Source: Patescibacteria group bacterium (GTDB taxonomy: Bacteria; Patescibacteriota; Microgenomatia; UBA1406; GWC2-37-13). Taken from it: a stretch of 8,482 nt of DNA. This document shows, one piece after another, positions 1 to 6,187 of this stretch. Position 1 is the first letter of the stretch. Each line of letters starts with the position of its first letter. The notes under the pieces were generated by a model, which did not search any database, was not told the origin of the DNA, and saw nothing but the letters and a program-made list of their open reading frames with translations. Both the position numbers and the translations under genes were made by a program. The DNA is taken from positions 1 through 8,482 of the forward strand of contig CALRFM010000041.1 of assembly GCA_943356515.1 (NCBI GenBank), given 5' to 3'.

Positions 1-2
1 GA

Positions 3-1034
3 AAACTACTTATAGGAATTATTGCAGTAGCAGCAGTCGTATTATTGTTTCTTCTGCAGAAAACTTTTATACAGACCACAAATAAACCTGCGCAGCTGAG
101 TACGATTAATTCCAATCCCGAAGCAGAAAAGGCAATGGAAGCAATCTCACAAGTAGGTGTTGCTATGGCAAAGGAAAAAACCGGACTTCAGGAGCTTCCT
201 TATAAACTCGATAACGGTGTAAAGGTATTCAATTTAACTGCAGAACCGATAAAGTGGAACATATTAAAAGACACAATAGTAACAGCCTGGACTTACAATG
301 GTATGGTTCCTGGTCCACTCATTCGAGTAACTGATGGAGATAGAGTAAAAATTATTGTCAAGAATTCACTTCCTGTGGAAACAACCATTCATTGGCATGG
401 AATTTTAGTACCCAACGAGATGGATGGAATTCCAAACGAAACGCAAAAGCCAATACAACCAGGAGAATCATTTACGTATGAATTTGTGGCAAAGCCAGCA
501 GGAACATTTTGGTATCACTCTCATGTTGATCCAGATAAACAAATATCTGTTGGACTTTCAGGAGCATTTATTATTGAGCCTCAAGGTGGTCTTGCTTCAA
601 AACCGGATATTGATAAAGTGCTTATGCTCAATGAGTGGCGAGTCATTGACGGACAAACCTATGCTGCTATGCCCGCTACAGGAATGGATGGGAATTTCTT
701 TACAATCAATGGAAAATCCTTTCCAGATACAGAAGAGATCAACGCAAAGGTTGGACAAAAAGTCAGGCTCAGATTTATAGGAACAGGCCAACAAATTCAC
801 CCAATGCACTTGCATGGGTTTCCATTTAAAATCGTAGCCACAGATGGAAACGATGTACCAGAAAGTGCTCAATGGACGAAAGATGTCATTTCTGTAGCTC
901 CAGGCGAGCGATATGATATTGAATTTACGCCCGACAGGCCAGGTAAATGGATGTTACACTGTCATATTTCCCACCATACAACCAACGATCACCACGAACC
1001 AGGTGGGCTCATGATGATGATAATTGTTAATTAG
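3..1034 (+). CDS. Membrane-anchored two-domain multicopper oxidase (5' end outside window)
   Basis: The frame is open from the window edge, so the true start lies upstream; the TTG at 45 sits inside a hydrophobic helix and is not the start. The first ~18 visible residues (LIGIIAVAAVVLLFLL) form an N-terminal membrane anchor with no lipobox cysteine. Two cupredoxin domains follow. Domain 1 carries HWHG (nt 390-401) and HSH (516-524). Domain 2 carries HPMHLHG (798-818) and HCHISHH (957-977). These supply all eight type 2/3 copper histidines plus the type 1 His, Cys and His. Domain 1 lacks a type 1 cysteine, which fits the 'type B' two-domain laccases, where trinuclear sites form between subunits of a trimer. 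It also argues against nitrite reductase. The family oxidises phenols or Cu(I) with O2. Given the neighbouring Cu-ATPase, a cuprous-oxidase or copper-resistance role outside the membrane is inferred. The usual axial Met position (Cys+10) is His; Met occurs only after a 7-residue insertion. Confidence 0.93.
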   Translation, partial: KLLIGIIAVAAVVLLFLLQKTFIQTTNKPAQLSTINSNPEAEKAMEAISQVGVAMAKEKTGLQELPYKLDNGVKVFNLTAEPIKWNILKDTIVTAWTYNGMVPGPLIRVTDGDRVKIIVKNSLPVETTIHWHGILVPNEMDGIPNETQKPIQPGESFTYEFVAKPAGTFWYHSHVDPDKQISVGLSGAFIIEPQGGLASKPDIDKVLMLNEWRVIDGQTYAAMPATGMDGNFFTINGKSFPDTEEINAKVGQKVRLRFIGTGQQIHPMHLHGFPFKIVATDGNDVPESAQWTKDVISVAPGERYDIEFTPDRPGKWMLHCHISHHTTNDHHEPGGLMMMIIVN

Positions 1035-1044
1035 TTAAAAATAG

Positions 1045-1053
1045 AAAGGAGGT
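1045..1053 (+). promoter_or_regulatory. Strong Shine-Dalgarno site for the YtkA/FixH-like gene
   Basis: AAAGGAGGT lies 8 nt before the ATG at 1062, an almost perfect anti-16S match at ideal spacing. It fixes the start of the downstream gene. It is the only strong SD seen before any start codon in this window. Confidence 0.85.
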
Positions 1054-1061
1054 AAAAACAT

Positions 1062-1472
1062 ATGAATACTAAAATTTTATTAGTTATCTTGATAATAATG
1101 GTCGGCACGATTGCAATCCTTATATTTGATGATGCAAAGGACAGTCTTAGTAATAAAATTCCTGAGACAAATACTAGTTCTGGAATAAGTCTTTCAACGA
1201 GTCCTGACCCCCTCCAACTAGGAAAAGCAACTTTTATGATTGATGTGAAAGATAAAAACGGGAAGCCAGTTGACAATGCATCTGTTTCATTTGATTTGAA
1301 CATGACGGCTATGAATATGGGAACACAGAAAGGAAACGCAGTCTCTCAAGGAAACGGGCGATATTCAGCAGTTGGTAATATGTCGATGCGAGGACCATGG
1401 CGCGTAAGTACTAAAGTTAGTATGCCTGATGGAAGCATTGTAAACAAAGATTTTACGGTAAATGTACCATAA
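1062..1472 (+). CDS. Membrane-anchored YtkA/FixH-like protein with clustered Met residues, probable copper-associated
   Basis: A 136-aa protein. Residues 4-22 form an N-terminal membrane helix, 23-45 a polar Ser/Thr/Asn-rich linker, and ~46-136 a small beta-sandwich resembling the YtkA-like/FixH domain. Supporting features are the 'V.DKNGKPV.NA.VSF' start, the Met cluster M81/M84/M86, the 'GNGRYSA' turn, M107-x-M109 and 'GPWRV', which is a hallmark of this fold. Met-x-Met patterns of this type bind Cu(I) in several extracytoplasmic copper proteins, so copper binding or delivery is plausible but inferred. It starts 27 nt after the multicopper oxidase stop and shares its strand, so the two are probably co-transcribed. 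The start is set by the strong SD at 1045-1053. The family name is given from remembered domain features; the exact function is unknown. Confidence 0.8.
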   Translation: MNTKILLVILIIMVGTIAILIFDDAKDSLSNKIPETNTSSGISLSTSPDPLQLGKATFMIDVKDKNGKPVDNASVSFDLNMTAMNMGTQKGNAVSQGNGRYSAVGNMSMRGPWRVSTKVSMPDGSIVNKDFTVNVP

Positions 1473-1485
1473 AAATTATTTCCGA

Positions 1486-1530
1486 CAACCTATAATCCTT
1501 TGTATTCTAAAATGCAAAGGGTATAGGTTG
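1486..1530. terminator. Hairpin between convergent operons, probable bidirectional terminator
   Basis: Left arm 1486-1502 (CAACCTATAATCCTTTG) pairs with right arm 1515-1530 (CAAAGGGTATAGGTTG). This gives 9 bp plus 6 bp interrupted by a small 2x1 internal loop, closed by a 12-nt loop (1503-1514). On the + strand it is followed by AAAAGTTTTG, and on the - strand by TCGGAAATAATTTTTA, so the U-tracts are imperfect on both sides. It sits exactly between the 3' ends of the YtkA-like gene and the ATPase gene, which supports a terminator for both. Confidence 0.72.
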
Positions 1531-1544
1531 AAAAGTTTTGATCA

Positions 1545-3572
1545 TTAAATACTAATGAGATCTTTTTCAGCACGCTTTAATAATACTGCATTCACTGCAA
1601 CAATTATTGACGATAATGACATAAGGAGCGCTGAAAATTCCGGTCGTAAGGTAATCCCAAACTGCGGGTAGAGAACCCCTGCAGCGATAGGAATTGCAAG
1701 TACATTGTATACACTCGCCCATACAAGATTCTGTTTCATTTTTGACACTGTAGCTTTGCTTAATCGTATTGCACGCAAAATATCTCCTGGATCTGATTTC
1801 ATAAGAACAATATTTGCAGTTTCTATGGCAACATCGGTACCTGCACCAATTGCTATACCAATATCTGCCTGGGCAAGAGCAGGTGCATCATTGACTCCAT
1901 CTCCTACCATCGCAACGAATTTCCCCTCATCTTGAAGTTTTTTAACATAATTTGATTTTTCTTCAGGAAGTACTTCGGCAAATATCCGCTCTATTCCTAA
2001 TTGTTTCCCAATTGATTCTGCTGTTTTTTTGTTATCACCTGTAATCATAGCTACTTCCAATCCCAACTCTTTCATTTGAGCAATTGCTTTTTGTGCTGTT
2101 TCTTTTATGGGATCGGCAACAGCCACTACTCCACCCATTTTCCCATCAATGGCTATCAACATCAAAGTTTTTCCCTCATTTAATAATCTGTCTATTTCAC
2201 TTTGTAATAGCGATGGATCAACTCCACGATCTTTTATAAGTTTTATATTCCCAACCAACACATGTTTTCCCTCCACAACCGCTTCGATTCCATGACCTGC
2301 GATAGATAAAAATTTATCAATTTGAGTTGGAATAACAATTTTTCTTTTTTCAGCTTCTTCAAGAATAGCTTTACTTAGGGGATGCCCTGACTTCATTTCA
2401 GCCGCGCCGTCAAGACGAAGCACTTCTTCTTTTGTAAACCCAAGAGTTGTTACGATATCGGTTACTTTTGGTTTCCCCTCTGTTAAAGTCCCTGTCTTGT
2501 CCATCACTACTACTTGTATTTTTGACGCCTGTTCAAGAGTTGAGGCGTCTTTGATAAGAATATTATGTTTTGCTCCTAGACCAGTCCCCACTGCGACTGC
2601 AGTAGGAGTAGCTAATCCCAATGCATCAGGACAGGCCACCACAATCGCGGAAACCGCAAACATAAGAGCCATGAGAAGATTTTCTCCTGCAAAAAAGTAC
2701 CAATATACAAATGTGGCAAGACCAGCGCCTACTGCGAGGATGACTAGATATTGCGCTGCTTTATCTGCAAGACGTTGACCAGGAGCTTTTGAATTTTGAG
2801 CAGTTTCAACAAGCTTTACAATCTGAGCAAGTGCAGTATCTGAACCAATTTTAGTTGCTTTAAATGTGATAGATCCTGTTTGATTAATAGTTCCACCAAT
2901 AACACGGTCTCCCACCTTTTTGAGTACTGGAATCGACTCTCCTGTAACCAGTGATTCATCAATTGATGTTTCACCAGATAAAACTTCACCATCAACCGCA
3001 ATTTTGTCTCCTGGTTTTAGCACCATCACATCTCCAATCATCACCTCAGATGTTGAGAGAAGTATTTCTTTTCCATCTCGAATAACCCGCGCTTGAGGCG
3101 GTACTAAATTAAACAAAGCTCGTAAAGCGTCTGAAGTTCCGCGTCGTGATTTCATTTCCATCCAGTGCCCAAAAAGGACAAATGTGGTAAGCATCGCTGC
3201 AGCATCAAAGAATGTCTCTCCACCAATAAATGTAATAAATACACTAAAAATATAGGCAGTCAATACACCAATGGCGATGAGGACCATCATATTAAGTGTT
3301 TTTTTTCGCAATGCTTGATATGCTCCTATTGGGAAGATAGACCCAAATTTAAATACAATTGGTGTAGTGAGAATTAACAGAAGCCAATTGATAGGAATTG
3401 GGGTAGGCAATTGAATTCTAAAAAGACCGGTAAAAATAGGAGAATAAAGAATAATAGGAATAGTAAAGAGAAGTGACCACAGAAATCTATCTTTCATGTC
3501 TTTTTCCATTGCTTTTGCCATAGAGGGATCTGACATGGCCTTTTCATGATCTGAGTGAGACGTGTGGTCCAT
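1545..3572 (-). CDS. P1B-type copper-exporting ATPase, CopB-like, with CPD membrane motif
   Basis: A 675-aa heavy-metal P-type ATPase counted from the ATG at 3572. In order it has a short His/Met-containing N-terminus (three His within residues 3-9) with no HMA domain, and about eight membrane helices (~31-46, 61-80, 94-116, 119-140, 272-294, 299-324, 615-636, 648-665). The actuator motif is TGES (210-213), the phosphorylation site DKTGT (358-362), the nucleotide-binding His-Pro SGHP (H397), then TGDN (511-514) and GDGVND (557-562). The transmembrane metal motif is CPD (314-316), not the CPC of CopA or CPH of CopB. YN (622-623) and MSLSS (651-655) in the last helices resemble copper-transporting members, and HWMEM in helix 4 is CopB-like. 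It should use ATP to move Cu ions out of the cytoplasm. It is last in the regulator-kinase-ATPase operon, 70 nt after the kinase stop. A TTG at 3662 would add 30 residues but overlaps the kinase gene, so the ATG is preferred. Confidence 0.93.
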   Translation of the reverse strand: MDHTSHSDHEKAMSDPSMAKAMEKDMKDRFLWSLLFTIPIILYSPIFTGLFRIQLPTPIPINWLLLILTTPIVFKFGSIFPIGAYQALRKKTLNMMVLIAIGVLTAYIFSVFITFIGGETFFDAAAMLTTFVLFGHWMEMKSRRGTSDALRALFNLVPPQARVIRDGKEILLSTSEVMIGDVMVLKPGDKIAVDGEVLSGETSIDESLVTGESIPVLKKVGDRVIGGTINQTGSITFKATKIGSDTALAQIVKLVETAQNSKAPGQRLADKAAQYLVILAVGAGLATFVYWYFFAGENLLMALMFAVSAIVVACPDALGLATPTAVAVGTGLGAKHNILIKDASTLEQASKIQVVVMDKTGTLTEGKPKVTDIVTTLGFTKEEVLRLDGAAEMKSGHPLSKAILEEAEKRKIVIPTQIDKFLSIAGHGIEAVVEGKHVLVGNIKLIKDRGVDPSLLQSEIDRLLNEGKTLMLIAIDGKMGGVVAVADPIKETAQKAIAQMKELGLEVAMITGDNKKTAESIGKQLGIERIFAEVLPEEKSNYVKKLQDEGKFVAMVGDGVNDAPALAQADIGIAIGAGTDVAIETANIVLMKSDPGDILRAIRLSKATVSKMKQNLVWASVYNVLAIPIAAGVLYPQFGITLRPEFSALLMSLSSIIVAVNAVLLKRAEKDLISI

Positions 3573-3642
3573 AGTAATCAGAATACAACATGTTATGCAT
3601 TTATTTATGAAGAAATCATGAAGAAAATCTTCCAAAGGAAGT
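3573..3642 (-). promoter_or_regulatory. Intergenic leader before the ATPase gene; possible second promoter
   Basis: This 70-bp gap between kinase stop and ATPase start holds several small structures. On the - strand there is a 5-bp hairpin CTTCC-TTT-GGAAG followed by ATTTTC. There is also an imperfect tandem repeat (+ strand ATGAAGAAATC 3607-3617, ATGAAGAAAATC 3618-3629) and the 8-bp palindrome AACATGTT at 3587-3594. TTGTATTCT upstream of the ATG resembles TTGTATAGT before the response-regulator ATG. No Shine-Dalgarno is visible. A separate or attenuated promoter is possible but not shown. Confidence 0.3.
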
Positions 3643-4638
3643 TTACGAAAGGGGAAAGGCAATTGTAAAAGTTGATCCTACTTTTGGTTTACTATCAACT
3701 TTAATTGCACCTTTATGTATGCCAATTGTCGCTTTAGTAATCGCCAATCCCAAACCTGCTCCAAATACGTTATCTGTTTTTGCACCTCTATAAAAACGAT
3801 TAAAAATATGATCGACTTCATCTTTTTCTATACCTTGTCCGCTATCTTTGATAGTGATGAGAGCATTGTTATATTCCTGTATGAGAGAAATAGTTATTTT
3901 TCCATCATGGGGAGTATATTTAATTGCGTTATCAATAATATTCAATATAGCTCTGCCTAAGCGCTCTCTAAATCCTAACATTTGAATATTTGAGATAATA
4001 GAATGACGTATAGATATATGTTTTTTTAAAGCTAATTTTTGTGCAATTTCAGTCATTTCATTCATCAGTTCAGACAAATCGAACTTACTTCTTAAATTTT
4101 CATTTGGTACTTCGGACCATGCAAGATCCAGTACATCTCTCAATGTTGTTGTTAATCGATCTGTCTCAACAATAGAATCCTTAATTATTTTTTTATATTC
4201 GTCATTTGTCCGTTCTTTATGGAGGGTAACCTCAAAACTACTTCTCAGTGTTGCAATAGGAGTCTTCATTTCATGTGCGACATCAGCTATAAACTGTCGT
4301 TCTCTTTTAAAAGCTACATCAAGACGGTCAAGTAACTCGTTAAAAGACCTTCCCAGTTCTCCGATTTCATCATCATTCTTTGAAGGGGAAATACGCTTAT
4401 CAAGATTTTTACTTGATATTTGGCGTATTTGAGAAGATAGATTAATGATTGATTGAGTAATGTTATAAATAGTTATAAATCCAATAAGAGCCAGAATAAA
4501 AAGTAATCCTCCTAAAATATAAGCACTGTATTCATATTGATAAATATGCACCGTAAGGACAATAAAAAAGCCAAGCAATACGAGGCTCACGATATACCAA
4601 AAGAAAAGCTTAAATCGAAGGCTACTGGATTTTTTCAT
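3643..4638 (-). CDS. Two-component sensor histidine kinase with minimal extracytoplasmic loop
   Basis: A 331-aa membrane histidine kinase. Two helices (~9-32 and ~40-60) are separated by only about 6-8 residues. A HAMP-like linker follows (~60-112), then a HisKA dimerisation helix with the H-box FIADVAHEMKTP and phospho-acceptor His122. The HATPase_c domain has the N-box NIIDNAIKY (Asn233/Asn237), G1 box DSGQGI (265-270), F-box FNRFYRG and G2 box GAGLGLAI (293-300). All catalytic elements are intact. The ATG at 4638 overlaps the regulator's TGA (ATGA), indicating translational coupling and a cognate pair. Its place before a Cu-ATPase suggests a copper-sensing kinase like CusS/CopS. Unlike those it lacks a periplasmic sensing domain, so a signal would have to be read within or next to the membrane. 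Copper as the ligand is inferred only from context. Confidence 0.93.
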   Translation of the reverse strand: MKKSSSLRFKLFFWYIVSLVLLGFFIVLTVHIYQYEYSAYILGGLLFILALIGFITIYNITQSIINLSSQIRQISSKNLDKRISPSKNDDEIGELGRSFNELLDRLDVAFKRERQFIADVAHEMKTPIATLRSSFEVTLHKERTNDEYKKIIKDSIVETDRLTTTLRDVLDLAWSEVPNENLRSKFDLSELMNEMTEIAQKLALKKHISIRHSIISNIQMLGFRERLGRAILNIIDNAIKYTPHDGKITISLIQEYNNALITIKDSGQGIEKDEVDHIFNRFYRGAKTDNVFGAGLGLAITKATIGIHKGAIKVDSKPKVGSTFTIAFPLS

Positions 4639-5318
4639 GATGCGGGTTTTTTGTCTGTTGCCATATATCCAACTCCATGAAGAGTATGAATCAGAGGAAT
4701 GTTATAACCTTTATCTATCTTTTTTCGCAATGTTCCTATAAATACATCAACTACATTAGAAAGACTATCGAAATTGTAATCCCATACGTGCTCTATTACT
4801 TGAGTGCGTGTCACTACCTCATGTTTTCTACGAAGGAGTAATTCCAAGATAGCAAATTCCTTTGGAGTTAGTTTAATCATTTTTCCAGCACGGTTAACAG
4901 TATGTTTTATTGGATCAACTTCCAAATTATCAACAGTTAAGTTGTTTGAAACTTGATGATAGCTACGCCTTAAAAGCGCATTAATTCTTGCCTTGAGTTC
5001 GCCAAATTCAAAGGGTTTTGTCAGATAATCGTCGGCTCCCGAATCTAACCCTTCTACCTTATCTTCTAATTCGCTCTTTGCTGTCAGCATAAGAATAGGA
5101 GTTTCTTTTTTTAACAAACGAAGTTTTTTACAGACCTCAACCCCGCTCATTTTTGGAAGCATAACATCTAAAATAACCAAATCATATGTTTCATGGGATG
5201 CCAAATATAATCCCTCTTCGCCATCAAATGCCTGGTCTACGGCAAAGCCATTTTCTGTTAAGCCTTTTTTTATAAAATGGGATAATCTTTTTTCGTCTTC
5301 AATCAGTATTATTCTCAT
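4635..5318 (-). CDS. OmpR/PhoB-family response regulator, probable CusR/CopR-like copper regulator
   Basis: A 227-aa protein of typical OmpR-family length. The receiver domain (~1-118) has the acidic pocket E7/D8, phospho-acceptor D51 (LVILDVMLP), T79 and K101 (LTKPF). The C-terminal winged-helix DNA-binding domain (~128-222) includes LTPKEFAILELLL, the recognition-helix region and the closing GVGYMA. It should be phosphorylated by the kinase encoded directly downstream, with which it overlaps by 4 nt, and control transcription of the operon. The copper role is inferred from the linked ATPase and oxidase and from general similarity to CusR/CopR regulators. The ATG at 5318 lies 36 nt from the divergent mutY start, and the inverted repeat in between is the obvious candidate for its own binding site. 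No Shine-Dalgarno precedes the start; the transcript may be nearly leaderless. Confidence 0.93.
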   Translation of the reverse strand: MRIILIEDEKRLSHFIKKGLTENGFAVDQAFDGEEGLYLASHETYDLVILDVMLPKMSGVEVCKKLRLLKKETPILMLTAKSELEDKVEGLDSGADDYLTKPFEFGELKARINALLRRSYHQVSNNLTVDNLEVDPIKHTVNRAGKMIKLTPKEFAILELLLRRKHEVVTRTQVIEHVWDYNFDSLSNVVDVFIGTLRKKIDKGYNIPLIHTLHGVGYMATDKKPAS

Positions 5319-5354
5319 AATAGTATTGTATTTTACTATACAATACCTTGTAGT
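5319..5354. promoter_or_regulatory. Divergent promoter/operator between response regulator and mutY, perfect 9-bp inverted repeat
   Basis: GTATTGTAT (5323-5331) and ATACAATAC (5338-5346) form a perfect inverted repeat with a 6-nt spacer (TTTTAC). The arms contain TACAAT on the + strand (5339-5344) and on the - strand (5330-5325). Each faces its own gene and is placed so transcription would begin near 5351 and 5318, at or just before the two start codons. No consensus -35 is evident in either direction. The - strand also has TATAGT (5340-5335) as an alternative -10. This is both the likely promoter pair and a candidate regulator operator; direct evidence is limited to the symmetry and position. 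Confidence 0.6.
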
Positions 5355-6185
5355 ATGAATACCTCATCATTTCAATCTCTCATATGGAGCTTTTATAAGG
5401 AACATAAGCGTGAGTTGCCTTGGCGGCCGCCTACACTCCAAATACAAAAAGATGGAACACTTAATCCGTACCACATTTTGGTATCTGAGATCATGTTGCA
5501 ACAAACACAAGTTTCGCGGGTATTTCAAAAATTTCCATTATTTATTCAAGCATTTCCATCATTTGCACATCTTGCATCTGCACCTCTCACATCTGTTTTG
5601 CAAGCATGGCAGGGAATGGGATACAACAGAAGAGGAAAATATTTGCATGAAACAGCCAAGATCATTGCCCAAAAATATTGGGGAGTTATTCCACAAGATC
5701 CTCAGAAACTTGTTCAACTACCAGGCATAGGTCCAGCTACAGCAGGATCTATGATCGTCTTTATTTACAATAAGCCATTGGTATTTATCGAGACAAATAT
5801 TCGGCGTGTATTCATCCATCATTTCTTTAAAGATTCATCAAATATCCACGATAAAGAAATCATGTCACTTGTTGAAAAAACGCTTCGTCATAACAATCCA
5901 CGCGAGTGGTATTATGCACTTATGGATTATGGAAGTTATCTGGCGAAACATATTCCAAATCCCAATAGAAAAAGTAAGCACTACACCAAACAATCGAAGT
6001 TTGAAGGATCTAATCGTCAAGTCAGAGGTGCTGTGTTACAATTCTTACTAGAAAAGAATCATCAAAAAATAGCAAGTATATATCAATCATTAGATTTTGA
6101 AAACGTACGGATCGATGCAGTTTTGCAAGATATGAAGAAAGAGGGATTTGTGAAAGAAGAGAAAGAAGTTTATTCGATTAAATAA
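5355..6185 (+). CDS. mutY: A/G-specific adenine DNA glycosylase MutY, cluster-less and without NUDIX-like domain
   Basis: A 276-aa HhH-GPD glycosylase that would remove adenine mispaired with 8-oxoguanine. MutY features are ELPWR (20-24), SEIMLQQTQV with general acid Glu45, WQGMGYNRRGKYLH (85-98) and the helix-hairpin-helix LPGIGPATAGS (122-132). In place of the usual catalytic Asp it has Glu146 (FIETNIRRV, codon 5790-5792). The protein contains no cysteine, so the [4Fe-4S] motif C-x6-C-x2-C-x5-C of classical MutY is absent; that region reads PNPNRKSKHYTKQSKF. The C-terminal NUDIX-like 8-oxoG recognition domain (normal total ~350 aa) is missing. Instead residues ~218-276 look like a small winged-helix (RQVRGAVLQFLL...EGFVKEEKEVY). 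A ~7-residue insertion follows the PWR motif. It is divergent from the copper regulator and 2 nt upstream of nth. No SD precedes the ATG. Specificity is inferred from family features. Confidence 0.88.
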   Translation: MNTSSFQSLIWSFYKEHKRELPWRPPTLQIQKDGTLNPYHILVSEIMLQQTQVSRVFQKFPLFIQAFPSFAHLASAPLTSVLQAWQGMGYNRRGKYLHETAKIIAQKYWGVIPQDPQKLVQLPGIGPATAGSMIVFIYNKPLVFIETNIRRVFIHHFFKDSSNIHDKEIMSLVEKTLRHNNPREWYYALMDYGSYLAKHIPNPNRKSKHYTKQSKFEGSNRQVRGAVLQFLLEKNHQKIASIYQSLDFENVRIDAVLQDMKKEGFVKEEKEVYSIK

Positions 6186-6187
6186 CT

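Noticed and set aside
45..47. TTG at 45 as the start of the multicopper oxidase
   Set aside because: The frame is open upstream to nt 3 and encodes the first part of the same hydrophobic anchor, so the gene starts outside the window.
424..872. Overlapping open frames of ~90-120 codons on both strands within the oxidase gene
   Set aside because: They are shadows of a well-conserved gene with no recognisable domain or ribosome-binding site. The same holds for other short frames inside the ATPase, kinase, mutY and fusA.
3..1034. Copper nitrite reductase (NirK) identity for the first gene
   Set aside because: NirK has its type 1 copper Cys in domain 1. Here domain 1 has HWHG and HSH, and the HCH cysteine is in domain 2, as in two-domain laccases.
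3573..3662. N-terminal extension of the ATPase from a TTG at 3662, encoding a CITCC stretch that could look metal-binding
   Set aside because: It needs a weak TTG start, overlaps the kinase gene by 20 nt, is too short for an HMA domain and lacks the GMxCxxC context. The ATG at 3572 opens the familiar His-rich/DPxMAxAME N-terminus.
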